The notes under the pieces are model-generated. The model had not been told where the DNA came from, ran no database searches, and saw nothing but the letters and a program-made list of their open reading frames with translations. Below, in pieces: positions 1-11,700 of a stretch of DNA of 64,000 nt (positions are counted from its first letter, which is position 1; every line of letters starts with the position of its first letter). Position numbers and translations under genes: made by a program. The DNA comes from Rhizophlyctis rosea (taxonomy: Eukaryota > Chytridiomycota > Chytridiomycetes > Rhizophlyctidales > Rhizophlyctidaceae): assembly GCA_027596075.1 (NCBI GenBank), contig JADGJC010000110.1, forward strand, positions 45,038 to 109,037, written 5' to 3'.

Positions 1-2
1 CG

Positions 3-59
3 GCGGACTCGGTTGCTGATGCGGCTGCGCGGGGGGGTCCTGGGGAGGGAAGGGTTTAG
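3..59 (+). CDS. possible C-terminal tail of a gene cut by the left edge
   Basis: One forward frame runs from the window edge to a TAG at 57-59 and encodes about 18 Ala/Gly/Asp-rich residues (ADSVADAAARGGPGEGRV). The GC-rich codons resemble the coding tails of other genes here, and AT-richer sequence follows, as expected of a 3' UTR. No family can be assigned from so few residues, and it could be chance. Confidence 0.22.
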   Translation, partial: ADSVADAAARGGPGEGRV

Positions 60-1151
60 TACTTGGGTATGGTTTATATGGGTAGGGGGTTGGGGAAGGG
101 GATTGATTGTGTTCTTGTTCATATAATTTGTTTCAAAAATGTTAACAGATGGTGAAACCATCGACCGCTTTTGGTATTATCTGGCCATCGTGATTAGGGT
201 TTCCCCCTGTCAGACTTTTGCTATGTCCGATGAAAAGAACATATACACCCCTCGCGGGCGAGGACGTAAGGTGGGCAGTCCAATCAGACCACATTGTGAA
301 AGGATGATGCGATCAACAGCATCACGAATGGGACCGTATCCCATCAACTCAAACGACCATTTTCCCGTCCGAACTCCTCCAAGCCTGAAACCTTTTACCA
401 CTGACGCCTCAGCACCAACAGCCATCCTTTTTGGTCTGGCAGAAGACTCAACTTTAGAAGAATTTCAAAGACCTTGCTCCCCTATAAGCCCTGCACTTTG
501 AACATGTTCTAATGCATCTGACGGCTCAAAATCGTAAGCATGCACCATTTCAAAACAGGTCCGCTGACGATGGGATCTCCCGCTCCCTCGATCGCATCGA
601 ATGTAATGCCGGCACATCAACGCCTGCCGCCAGACATCTGTATGCCACTGGTGAAGCTCCCAGTATGCATGTGATCAATTCCTTAATGTTCCGTTCGTTA
701 TCTACAAAGTGGGGCTACAGTGGCTGTCGCTCTCAATGAAAGGGGGGACATCATTTAGACTTATTTGTTTAGAGCAAGTTCTTCGACATTACAGATGGAC
801 AAAGTGAACAACACCCCATGTTCCACCTTGACAATGCTTATTCAGGTTTGTGCATGGTGGTTATCTCTGTGAGTGGCAAGGCAGCATCACGCTTTTCTTC
901 CATTTGGGATACCAAGGAGAGTCCGCATCATCTTCATTGCTTGAATAATACCGTAAGAAACAAAAGAAACCAGCCACTCAGAAGATTGCGACACCAGCCC
1001 AAACTTTACATGAGATGATGTAGCCCGTATGTTTTTGGCTATCTTCTGTCTCCTTCCTAGCACTACTTATCGATCTCCGTCCACCACACCGACATTCGTC
1101 ACGGGCACTGGCTTATTCTTTCCCCGACGTATGTCCAGAAGTACCAAGTTT
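60..1151. other. intergenic, no gene seen
   Basis: The open frames here are short, overlap each other on both strands, and lack phase-compatible splice sites or recognisable motifs. I see only the downstream flank of the membrane-protein gene that ends at 1152. Confidence 0.5.
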
Positions 1152-2014
1152 CTACTGGCGGCGCCAAAGTCCCCACACTATCACCGTGACCGATGCCTCG
1201 ATTACCATGAGACACAAAATGGACCAAAAGTTGGGATCATTGATACGTCGAGTCAGTATCATGGACAACACAACCTCAATGAAGTATATAAGGCGGTAGG
1301 CGAATATGGCCATCAGATAGCGGGGAAGGGCAATAGAAACGGTTTGTGCGAGTCGTGAAGTGCTTTTGGCAGGGGGGTTGGGGACCTTGGAAGGTGGTAG
1401 CGCGAGGCAAAGGTGGAGCAAATGGAAAATGTATATGAACATTTCCATTGAGATGATCGCAGTCAGGATCTAATGGTGAACTTCATTCGGTTAGTATGTC
1501 CGTCACCCTCCCAAAGCAGCAATAGTCGTCGACACTTACCTCATGGAAAGATTGACGACTCCCACCCATTGTCCGGATGAAGCACAAAAAAAGGGTCAGC
1601 GCAAGCAGAATCCATTCGGGCCACCGCACCAGTCTGAATTTGCCTTGGCGGAGCATAGTGAACACAACGGACGCAGACACACCAATAACGCAGAGAGTTT
1701 CAAGAGTGAATGGGAAGTCCCCAATAGTGCGAGCTGATTTGATGAGAAGCCAGACAAATTCAAAGAGAGGCGAAAACGCTGCATTTGAATTAAGAATCAA
1801 CGGCCAATCGTGAGTGTAAAGCGGTAGAGCGGCAAAACGCATACCTTCTGTATTGTTGCCCGATTGAAGGTACCACAGAAGCCAAGCCGAAGCTAAAAAT
1901 TGAATGATATCCGCTGAATGGCAAAAAAGGTCAAAATGTCAGGCACCAGAGCCAGAATCAAGTTGACCCGTGCGCCGGCTGTCCTAACTTACCGAATTCC
2001 GTCAGTGCCGTCAT
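1152..2014 (-). CDS. four-exon multi-pass membrane protein, unknown function
   Basis: Exons on the minus strand are 2014-1993, 1913-1845, 1778-1540 and 1469-1152. Their phases agree throughout and give 215 residues. The donors are GTAAGT, GTATGC and GTAAGT, and the last intron carries a perfect TACTAAC branch site before TTAG. The ATG at 2014 is chosen because it puts exon 2 in the frame that encodes a hydrophobic helix (FLASAWLLWYL). Further hydrophobic stretches follow: LFEFVWLLI, TLCVIGVSASVVFTM, WILLALTLFLCFI, AIISMEMFIYIFHLLHLCLAL, a segment around LMAIFAYRLIYFIEVVLSMI, and LCLMVIEASVTVIVWGLW. That makes about six or seven transmembrane segments with short loops, ending in WRRQ. I do not recognise a family. 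It resembles small fungal integral membrane proteins or an isolated transporter-like membrane domain. The splice model is well supported; the function is open. Confidence 0.72.
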
Positions 2015-2667
2015 TGTAGAAAATCCTCAGAAGTGTATAAGTCTTGTAAATTGATGATGCTGCGAACTCCATTGCTTATGTATTTTTCAAATGGGAATGT
2101 AGGCGGATGAATTCTACAAAGGATAGGGTGGGCGAGTTCTCATTCAACTCTTTTCGAGCGGTCGATTACGTAAGCCACATTGTACGGCGGTTTTGGTCGG
2201 GGCTGGTGTCAGTGGAGAAGACGGAAGACCTCGATGAAAAAGGATTTTGTCCATATAGATTTTCTCTACGGCTGGCTCATGGCGTCAGTCCCACCAATGA
2301 TCTCATCCAACAAATATGCTCTATGGCAATGTATGATTTCCGCACAAGCTGCACATTCAGAAATCATCACTATGGGTCACCATTTTGAACGTCGCAGCCT
2401 CACAAGCGGACTCGGAGATTCCATCTTCTTCTCCACAGCACGGGCAGCTGATGAGGATTATTGTGGCATATTTGACGGCACAGACCCCTCAGTTTGCAAC
2501 GTGTATGCTGTCATTTTGAATTCGCAACTCCACAGACCATGGTCGGTAAATGCGGTGACCATGGTTGGTAAATGCGGTAACAATACATAAACTCATATTA
2601 TATACTACAAATACACATTAAAGTCATAGACTAACCAACGATATACTCCTTTCTAGGTGTTCGGTAT
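2015..2667. other. intergenic between two minus-strand genes
   Basis: This spacer holds the 3' flank of the permease and the 5' flank of the membrane-protein gene. The only structure I see is a 22-bp direct duplication at 2536-2579. The overlapping forward frames at 2107-2590 have no recognisable content. Confidence 0.5.
2536..2579. repeat. 22-bp tandem duplication
   Basis: Two adjacent 22-bp units, each starting ACCATGGT and ending in AAATGCGGT plus one base, differ at two positions. It is non-coding, and probably a replication-slippage product. Confidence 0.8.
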
Positions 2668-4406
2668 TTACAACATGTAGCGGAACTTTGCAGCCGCCTT
2701 TTCCTCCTCATCGTCGTACACAACCGTGACACTTGATGAGTCCTCGCTTTCGGCAGCATCCATCCGTATGTTGGCGCGATGCAGGAAGTAGCGTACAGCT
2801 AGGGAGGCAACTCCGCAGACGGCTGTTGATGCGAGGTTGATTGCGTTCCCGGGCACTGTGTGAGAGGATGACTGTTAGTTTCCCTGTAAGCAAACATTCA
2901 TTGCGATGCCAAACTCACCATAATAAGGTCCATCCTGCGCCTGATAAATAAACCCACTGGCAAACCCAGCCAAACTCCCCAACCCAATCATGAACGCACT
3001 CGCCACCATCCTCTTCGTTGAGTTGTTCGCAAAGTTTGTAGTCAACCAGGACACGCCCAATGGGTATGAGCAGAACACTCCGATGCCGGCAATGACGGCA
3101 CCAACGTATTGAGCGGTGTGGGAGCGGACGATGGTAAGGATCAGAAAACCTATTGCGGCAATGAAGGAAACAGCGGCGAGGTGGAGGCCCCGATCGCGGA
3201 AGCGGTCGGAGGAGATGGTGGTGAGAAGGGAGGCGACGGTTGAGATTGCGTAGATGGGGACGACCATTAGTTGGGCGTTGAGAGAAGAGTAGCCGAGGCC
3301 TAATAGGAGGGGCGTGAGTCCGCAATTTTGGTGAGAATGATGTGGGGACGGGACTTACCATTGACGATAGTGGGCAAGAAGACCAACAACGAAAACAACG
3401 GACTTGAGAACAAAATGTCCAACGCAACATACGCCCACAACTTCCAGTCCTTCAACGCTGCAACCACATCCTTCCACTGAACGGATAACCGCGAAGCTCC
3501 ATCCACCGAATCCCTCAATCTCGATTCTGCATATCGCTTCTCCTCAGCGTCCAGGAAACGAGCCTCAGAGGGTGTGTTGGGAAGGAAGAAGTAACTCGCC
3601 AATCCGGCCACGACTGTAAGACCTCCTTCGATTAGGAAGAGACATTGCCATCCGTGGAGGTGTGATTGAATTTGAAGGATGAAGTAAGCGAGGATACCGC
3701 CTGTTGAGCCGGCGATGCAGGTGCCGAGCCAGAAGATGCCAAAGCGGAAGGCTTGTTCGTCGCGTTTATCTAATGAGATTCGGTTAGCTCTATGAACGGG
3801 ACATGCAGCCGAAAATGACATGACGTAACTTACAAAAATGAGGCAAGTAGAACATGACGCACGGGAAGTATCCACTCTCAAATATACCCAAAAAGAACCG
3901 CGTGATCATCAAGTCTTTGGCAGTCTTGGAGAAGGCAGATATCATGCTGATGATACCCCAGATGGACAACACAAGTGGGATCCACCGCCGTGGCGTGATG
4001 ACTTTCGCAAGCAGACTGGGGCCGGCGTTCATTACGAGATCTAAAGAAAGTTTGCTGGCGTTTAGTGCTCGAATCCGACACTCATTTCCGCCAATGTCAG
4101 CCACTTACATCCAAAGAAGTAGATACTGACGGCCCAGTTGTACTCTATGGGCTTCGCGTGCAAGTCTTCAACAAGTCCTCCCAACTTTGCGTTGCCGATG
4201 GCGCTTTTGTCCAAGTTTTGGAAGATGTACAGGAGTACAAGCCATGGCACTGTGCCAGTTATTTCCGCATTAGCAATCAATATTTAGGAACTGACGCCTT
4301 AACCCAGCGCACACTTACTGATATACAAATCGAATTTCCTCACGATGCGACGCTCCAGTTGGGCATCGCCTTTGCCCGCCTCTTCAATTTGATATGTTGG
4401 CCCCAT
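2668..4406 (-). CDS. MFS permease, Dal5-like (allantoate/carboxylate) type
   Basis: Six exons on the minus strand: 4406-4319, 4249-4109, 4040-3834, 3769-3359, 3299-2919 and 2855-2668. All phases agree, giving 471 residues. The order of features matches fungal anion:cation symporters of the Dal5 type. There is a short charged N-terminus, then the first helix (MPWLVLLYIFQNLDKSAIGN, equivalent to the family's LDRxNIGNAK segment), a helix with FGYLVMNAGPSLLAK, and the loop RFFLGIFESGYFPC. These are followed by YKRDEQAFRFGIFW, a central loop with LPNTPSEARFL, and C-terminal helices. The C-terminus is acidic (YDDEEEKAA). The family takes up allantoate, ureidosuccinate, nicotinate, dipeptides, taurine-like or other organic anions. 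The exact substrate cannot be read from the sequence. It is divergently arranged with a TauD-type dioxygenase 1.2 kb away, which suggests, by inference only, that it imports that enzyme's substrate. Confidence 0.88.
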
Positions 4407-5596
4407 GATATCTTATATGATCGTAGAAGGATGTATCACAGGTAGACTTGGGGAAAATACAGGATGAGGATGACTACAAGAAGACGGCGAGATAGAAAAT
4501 GAACAGAGGAGTTTGCATGTTCTTGTCGGACTTTATTCCCCCCCTCGATCGCCCAATTTGCAGATATCCTGCGAGACTCTTAGAAGCCCGCTCTGTGAAG
4601 GCGTTCAAGACGCGTCGCGTAAAGGGGCGGTCGGTATGGCGGGATAGGGATGTGTGATTCATGCATTTCATGCGTGAGGCGGATTTTGGAGGATTGTGGT
4701 TCAGTTGCATCCACCACCGCTCGTCCTGAGGGTCATTTCCGAATAGCAGCTTCGATCTTTGCCGTGTAGCCCAATATTCCATATCATATGGGACCATCTA
4801 ATGACGCACTTTTCGGTACAGTGGGGTGACGAATACCATCCCTTCCAAAGGAACCCACCGTAAAGCCACTTGTATTCCTCCGACGGTTGCTTCCTCTCCG
4901 GCGTGGGAACGAATTGTGGGGACTTCTGCCGATCCAGCAGCCCAACCTTTCCACAAGATTATTCCTCGAGACACCGTCATCACGATTGTGGGGTACTGGT
5001 TGCAAACCTCAAACGAAATCGAAGACATTCGTGTCGGTACGATTTTAGCTTTATGCATGTGATACAAGCCGTATACCAGTTGCCACACCGACAGCCATAC
5101 AAGCACGTCGCGTCAGCTAGCGGGGCGATGGCGCGACACCAGCCGGTGGTGCAACTTTCGAGTCACGTGATCGCTAGAAGAATGTGGAGAATGGGGAGGA
5201 TTTTCCATGCCTCCGGTTTTATTGACGCTCAAAACGACCCTGACAAGCCGATAGTTCCCACCTCACATTTAACACCAACAACACAGAAGTCCTAATGGGT
5301 GACGAGGGTGACGAAGGCTATATGGATTTTTGCCATAGTTTTGCTCATGACTCCACGATGCCGGCCGGTTGCATTGTGCTGATCTGCGGTCAGCGAGGCG
5401 GAACCCGTGCTGTGGTGGAGTGTTCTACAACCACAATGCAGTGTCCAGAGAAGACGCGTCGCCACAATTGAATAACGCGTCAATATCATATAAAGGAGAA
5501 GCCATCTGTCGCGTTCCCTCATCAACCAGAATACTCTCATCAAAACATAAAATCCTTACTCCATCCATAATCTGATACTCAGTCAAACTTTCCACA
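4407..5596. other. divergent promoter region between permease and dioxygenase
   Basis: About 1.2 kb separates the two divergent start codons. Frames of 70-140 codons on both strands overlap here without motifs or phase-compatible introns, so I treat the segment as regulatory or intergenic. The dioxygenase side carries a TATA box close to the start. Confidence 0.5.
5489..5494 (+). promoter_or_regulatory. TATA box of the dioxygenase gene
   Basis: A TATAAA sequence lies about 100 bp upstream of the ATG at 5597, in a CA/CT-rich leader. Its position and context fit a core promoter. Confidence 0.5.
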
Positions 5597-6944
5597 ATGC
5601 TCGTCGGTCAGCAACCCGAACCCGCTCACACCCTTGCCAACCATGTGCAACAAGCAATTCCCAATTTTTACAAGCCCGAAACAACCGGCGCTGGATACAT
5701 CCCCCCTGAAGCTCTTCTGAAAGTCTCCGACATTCCGGAAAAGATTGAGGACCGGTCCAACTGGTATGGTCCAGAGTTGGAGAAACAGCCTGAGGTATGT
5801 TCACAAAGAAGACACGCACTTGACGGGTAATCAGGTCTGACAATACATACGGCAGCTATGGAACTACTGGTTGACGTCCTCTGACGTTGATGAGATCTTG
5901 GAATCCGTCGACAACTTCATCAAAAGCGAAGTCGACGTCGCTGCAATTACACAAGAAAGGTTCCCCCTGGCGACCCTTGCTCCCAAACTCGCAGTACGTT
6001 GTCATCTCATGATCGCGCCGGTTATTGACCACACATCCAACTAACTCCTTAACCCATAATCCAGACATACCGTGACGAACTCCTCAACGGCCGGGGCTTC
6101 ATCCTCATCCGCGGTCTCCCAGTAGAACGCCTCACCCGCATCCAACAAATCGTCGCTTTCACCGGTCTCGGAGCCTACCTCGGCGAAATGGTGCCTCAAA
6201 ACCAAAAGGGCCACGTCCTAGGGCATGTCAAAGACATCGGACATGACGCTTCCAAACCCGAAACCCGATTCTACGCAACGCACGAGCAACAGCGGTTCCA
6301 CACTGATGGATGTGATACTGTGGGACTTTTGTGCTTGCAGGTGTCCGAGGAGGGTGGCAAGAGCAAGGTTGCATCTTCCACCAGGGTGTGGAATCAATTG
6401 AGAAGCGAGAGACCGGATTTGGCACAGGTGCTTTTGGAGTACTTCTACTGGGATCGGAAGGATGAGGTTGTTGATGGGGAGGCGGGATATGGTGTTGCAC
6501 CTATTGCTTATTACCACAAGGACCGATTCATGTTCCACTGTAAGTCCTAATGCTGTCCCTCTATGCCATCGACTATTGATCCCTAACCCACTTCTCTCAG
6601 ACGACCGCAACTTCCTCCGCACAGCCTCCCGCCACGCCCCCGTACCTCCCCTCTCCCCCATCCAAATCGAAGCCATCGACTACCTGGAAGCCCTCGCCGA
6701 AAAGAACTGCCTCCGCATGGAACTGAACATCGGCGACATTCAGTTCGTCCACAACCACCAAATCTTGCATGCTCGGACGAGTTTCAGAGATTCGGCGGAG
6801 AAGACACGGCATTTATTGAGGTTGTGGTTGTCAACGGGGGGGATTGGCGGGTGGGATTTGCCGTGGGATCCCATTGGGACTAGGAAGAGGGGTGGTGTGC
6901 ATGTTAGGGTTGAGAGGGAGACTGTTCCCTTAGAGGCTGAATAG
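5597..6944 (+). CDS. TauD/TfdA-family Fe(II)/2-oxoglutarate-dependent dioxygenase
   Basis: Four exons (5597-5794, 5856-5993, 6065-6539, 6601-6944) join in phase to encode 384 residues. The ligand set of the family is visible. His191 and Asp193 lie in RFHTDGCD (the HxD pair), the distal His327 is in HNHQILHAR, and a conserved Arg in TRHLLRLWLS would bind 2-oxoglutarate. The fold start is also typical (GRGFILIRGLPVE, then GAYLGEMVPQNQKG with the GH and RD elements after it). Such enzymes hydroxylate substrates such as taurine, sulfonates, aryloxyacetates or betaines, using O2 and 2-oxoglutarate. Fungal relatives with this N-terminal region are often annotated as TauD-like or gamma-butyrobetaine-hydroxylase-like. 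The divergent MFS permease is a plausible partner for uptake. The substrate is not determinable here. Confidence 0.9.
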
Positions 6945-7337
6945 AAGGTTTTGTAGGATTTTTATCTTCCGGGTTCGGCAGCGAACTTTGTATATTATCG
7001 AAAAAGATAGTATCTGTAAGGAAATTTCACTACCTTGCATATTGATTTTGGGATATTCTGCTTCGTTTTTAAGATCGTTTCGACTATTTCGCCTGCTTTT
7101 ATGATGACTTTCCACCATGGTCTGGGCCCGCTGCAACGAGATTTCCTCAATCATGTCCCTTCCGATCACATTATTTTGACACCTTCTTATCCCTACCGTC
7201 AGAGTGGCTCAAGCCTTTGTATCTGGCGGAAAATCGAATGTAAGTCTCGTGTGGTATTTGAAGACGCTGAGGTACGCTATCAGCACGTTCTTGTCAGACA
7301 ACCTTGCTCACTACTTGTTCCACTTACTCCATCATAG

Positions 7338-8733
7338 CTCGCACACCAACCCACTCCCCTTCCAGCACCTCAACCAACCTCCCACCCCGACGATGACATC
7401 ATGCCCCCCTGCACCAGTCGCCCATACATCACCCCCCGCACACCGCCTCGGCGCCCTCCCATCCGTATGTAATCACAGACAATTGTTTTCCCCTCTCATA
7501 CTGTTTTCCCCTCTCATACTTAAAGTGGTGACTAAGTTTGCTTCTTTACTTTAGCTGCCCTTCTCTCCTCCGCCCCTCGTCCTCCCCCTCCTCCTCCCAC
7601 TTCTTTGCCCACCTCCACCCTTCCCTCCGGTGAGTGTGTTCCCCCCTTCTGGCGAAGTCTGTCACCTTTGAAACCTCCAGTGCTATTGGTGCTCCTTCTC
7701 TGACTCACAGTGTTTTCCACAATTCCACAGCACAACCCGCCGCCAGAAAGAAGTCCGATATGTCCCAGGCAGCAGAGCTACTTGAGGTAGGTTGGGACTG
7801 GATCAAGTTCACGATGGAGGAGCAATTTACCAACAGAGAACCCACAATTCAGGTTATCGACCTGACAGCGGCCGACGAATTCGCCCCGGCCGCTCGCGAA
7901 CCTGGCACGGTGCAACAACAACAACAGCAACAGCAACAGCAAGGCCAGCAACTCAGCAAGAAGCAGCAGAAAACGGCGGCACAAAAGGCCAAGCGTGAGG
8001 TCGCAGGGTTGCCACCAGCGGGACCATCCCATACGTCTTCCACCCCTCCAAACAACAACACCACTGCCGCCGTATCCACCACGGCTACTACCACCACCAC
8101 TCTCCACAAAAACAATAACAATCAGAATAAGACCAACAACGGCAAGACCGCCACCAACAACCCGACCAATCCACCAAAAGTCTCCAGCCCAACCGACCCC
8201 ACCTCCGACGACGAATTCCAGTACGCGGAAGAGATCCTAACTCTCAAGTGCCCCATCACTCTCACACGTATGAAGACCCCGGTCAAAGGGCGTGAATGCC
8301 TCCACCGCCCATGCTTCGACGCAACCCACTTCCAATCGCTCAATGCCAACAACCCCAAATGGAAATGCCCCATCTGTGGGCTTGCAATTGGTCGTGGAGT
8401 GAGTGTCTATCGTTCATGTATTGACATTTCAGCGTTTCCCGTTGGTGGGAGACTGAGTCCCCCTGCCTTTTACCCGTTTCTTGACTGACCATTATATCTG
8501 TTGCTCCTCCCATCTAGCCCCACCCGATCGACACCCTCTTCCAAGCCCTCCTCGCCGCCCACCCAAAAGCCGACCCTGTCAAGCTTAACCCAGACGGCAC
8601 GCACCAAGCGTTTGGAGAGGAAGAAGAGAAGGAGGCGAAGGAGAAGAACAGGGATGGGAAAGGGAAGGGGAAGCAGGGGAGTAAGAGTGGTGGTGGTGGG
8701 AAGGACGATGTGGTGGTTGTGGTTGATGAGTGA
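7338..8733 (+). CDS. SP-RING (zf-MIZ) protein 1, PIAS/Siz-like SUMO E3 ligase candidate, 5' end uncertain
   Basis: Exons 7338-7464, 7555-7629, 7731-7786, 7853-8398 and 8518-8733 join in phase; 339 codons are read from the first supported acceptor. The first in-frame ATG is 7401 (318 residues). A short upstream exon with no clear ATG (about 7204-7239, before a GTAAGT donor) may add more. From N to C it has a Pro-rich region and then VIDLTAADE, which matches the SUMO-interacting motif of PIAS proteins. A ten-Gln tract from a CAA/CAG repeat and an Asn/Thr-rich linker follow. The SP-RING has CPITL, then CLHRPCFD with the zinc-binding Cys/His set, then WKCPIC. The C-terminus PHPIDTLFQALL leads into a Lys/Gly-rich stretch ending DDVVVVVDE, a second SIM-like tail. 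I take 7787-7852 as an intron because the paralogue at 56-58 kb is spliced at the matching place. Expected role: SUMO transfer or chromatin control in the nucleus. Confidence 0.85.
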
Positions 8734-11700
8734 GGGGTGTTGATTTGTGAGGGGTTGTGGAGGGGTGTAGCAAGAGGTTGTTGTTCTTCTTTGTTTGAGA
8801 TGGGTGGCAGGTAGGACGCTTTTGAATAGGCAGGGACATACTTATGTAGTCCGCCGTCCTGCACAATTGTAAATTGATCATTCCATATCTTGCTTGTCAG
8901 TTGGGTTGTGTGTTTGGCTTATTTGTTTGATCTCTCGTTTGGGTTGGTGTTCAAATCTTATGTTCCAAGCGGTTTATCCCGAAGAAAAATCACATTTCGG
9001 AAAGGCTTGTCATGCTGGGGAAACAAATAGGCGTGTCTGGTAGTAGGCGGCTTTTGTTTGTGGCGATCCCCTGTGTGATTGATTGGCGTCTCATGTGTAC
9101 AACGAAACCACCTCCCCTGCTTCACCTCCAGTATTGCATGTCTTTGTAAACTTTGTCAATCAATAGAATATACATTCAAAGTGTGTATTCTCAATACCAG
9201 GTCTTATACAGATCAGCATGTCGCCCCTAATAAGGGTTACTGCAACCCCCATTGACAGATTGCCCTTTTCTATCTCTTCAACATTTGACTGAATGTGATT
9301 TGGTACTTTTTTGGTGTTCATGCCATCACTCCATCTACTCAATAATCCCTCACGTCTCCTGGAGAGACCCTCCTGATTCGGCAGCGTTGGCGGCAAAAAA
9401 ATAAGGTGTACAAGATGGTTGCCGACCTTCCACGGCATCTAGTTGCACCCTGTGCTGCACGAGTTGCAATCTTTGCACTGGCTTGGTCGATCCCTCCCAT
9501 ATTCCGTCTTATGGGGTCTTGGGGTTCGTTGATTCATACGTGGCCTCGTGCGGCAAGTCATCATATCGACTCCGATCACATCGTGGATGCGAAAAAGGAA
9601 CGCACCCCCGCCGAGAGGGGAAACACAATGAGCTCCGGAACGAGGTCTCCCAAAAGATCGAGGGCTGGATCGCTCTTGTCCCAATAGTGAGGATCGTTCG
9701 ACATCTCTTCATTTGGTTGTGGACACTCCCAAAGCAGAAGGAGCCCAAAATTGGCGTGCAAAAAGACTGTTACAAAGCATTCCCGTACTGGTCAAATGTC
9801 ATCTCCTCCGTGGCCCTTCTTTCGGAGGGCACTTAGAGTGTTTGGTAAAATGTCATTGATGAATCTCGTGCTTTATGGACATTCTTGTCCGCCACGGCCA
9901 CATGCGTAACTTCAACCCGTCGGACTTCGAACCTGATCCCCATACTGCAACTGACACGCCAGGAACCCACAGAGATGTTATGGTTGTCATTTGAAAAAGA
10001 ATGAGAAGTTTCATTCCCACTTAACGCGGGATGCTGCTAACCCTCCCCTTTCCGCCGATTCTATCACCACAAGCCCAGTTACATAGTAACATCATCACAT
10101 CCAAAACTCCCCTCTAGATGTGTGCATTGGAGCCGGAGCTTGCGATTGCTTTTGTGGTGCCGACAGTTGTGATGTTTTTGAGATTGTGCCGGAGGAGAAT
10201 GAGGATGTAGAGATTCAATGGGTGTGATTCAAAGGTGTATGCTTCGTGGCTGATGATTCAGGTTCCGGATCGTTGGATGTCAGCGTGAAAATCTCGTTAA
10301 GTGGTGTGAATAGACGTCAATTGTCGGTCGGAGTTGTGAGCGATGATATGATTTGGAAATGACGCGCTCACCTCTTGATTGCATGCGCAAAAACATGAAG
10401 CTACCCAACATTTCACCACAACCCTTTCATTTGAAAAATGGCACTCCGTCCGTTACCCAATAGACTTATTTTTCAGATCAGACATGATTTTGACGTCATG
10501 GAAAGAACCGAGAGGCAAATGTTGGAGTGCAACTTCGGAACTTTCGGAGAAGGAAGAGGTGTCGAATGAAATATCGCAGTATGCCTAATGTTCTCAATGC
10601 AAGAACAACACTATGTTGACAACCCAGATGGATGTGCAGAGTGTGGCGAAGATCCTCATGCGAACGAAGGAAGGCGTGCCCATGGCTGGGGACGTCATAT
10701 GAAGAACATGGACCCCTCAGACGTCCACCACTCACATCACAAAGCCCAAAGAAACGGCATGAAGATTGTTGGTAGCGTGGACTCGTTGCCGGGTTTGCGA
10801 GGCAAGACTCATTTGAAAGTGAGTACCAAACTGGGTGGATGTACAACGCAGGATTGATCTTCGAGCTCACTGAGCTCTCATGATGTTCTGGATCCAATAG
10901 CACGTTTTTTCGGCTGCTGTTACTGGTGCTAGGTGAGTGACTCTAATGATAGAAAGACAGATCACCAAACAGAGCAACCCCGCCCGTCAAGAAGGCCATT
11001 GGCCCTATTCTTACATTGACTCGAGTGGGATTGGATGCAGTGCCGTCGCGCAATCGATGCATTCTTTTTGGTTGACTTCATGTTGCAGATCGCTTGGTGG
11101 CTCGAACTTCAAAGAAAGGTCCGCAAAATACAAACCTTGATTTGCCCATTGCTGAGTTTGCAAAAACGAATCAGCCGTCAATCAAGACAAAACACCTACC
11201 CATGCTTTACGACATGCATCAATGCAACTTGGTAGCAACATAACAAAGTTTTTCCGACGGTGACTGGCTCGAACGATGTTATGCAATCGCCAGTCCGTTC
11301 TGTTTAAGATGTGTCTAATGGGATGTGCTTTGACCACGTGTTTGTTTGAGTAGATGGCACAATTCCAGACGCTTCGCTGCTTTATTTCTCAATTTGTTAT
11401 GTGCTCGATCAGGCGAATCAGGACAGAGTCAAGGCTCCAAATGATGTAGAAGCAGGAAAACGGCGGGTATCGAGGATGTGGAACTCAGCGGTGAGAGCGG
11501 CACTCATAGATAAGAGTTGCGCGCGTACGATGACAAAACTTATAGAATTTCCTTCTTGCCCACAGCTCTGACTTGAACAAGAATTTCCGACTTCAAAGGG
11601 AAGAATTATTCAGTTCTGGAGATGAAGACCTTCTGGTCAACATACCCTCTCCCTGTCGTTGGCCAGGTTGCTGCAGCTCAATCTTGTCTAGCTTTTAGTG

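Noticed and set aside
4474..5106. Minus-strand frames upstream of the permease that might be a transcription factor
   Set aside because: I looked for a Zn2Cys6 (CxxCxxxxKxxC) or bZIP pattern and found none; the frames overlap opposite-strand ones and lack introns.
7787..7852. Segment of SP-RING gene 1 read as coding (GWDWIKFTMEEQF...)
   Set aside because: It is open and a multiple of three, but it has GTAGGT...TTCAG borders and the paralogue is spliced at the matching position, so I treat it as an intron.
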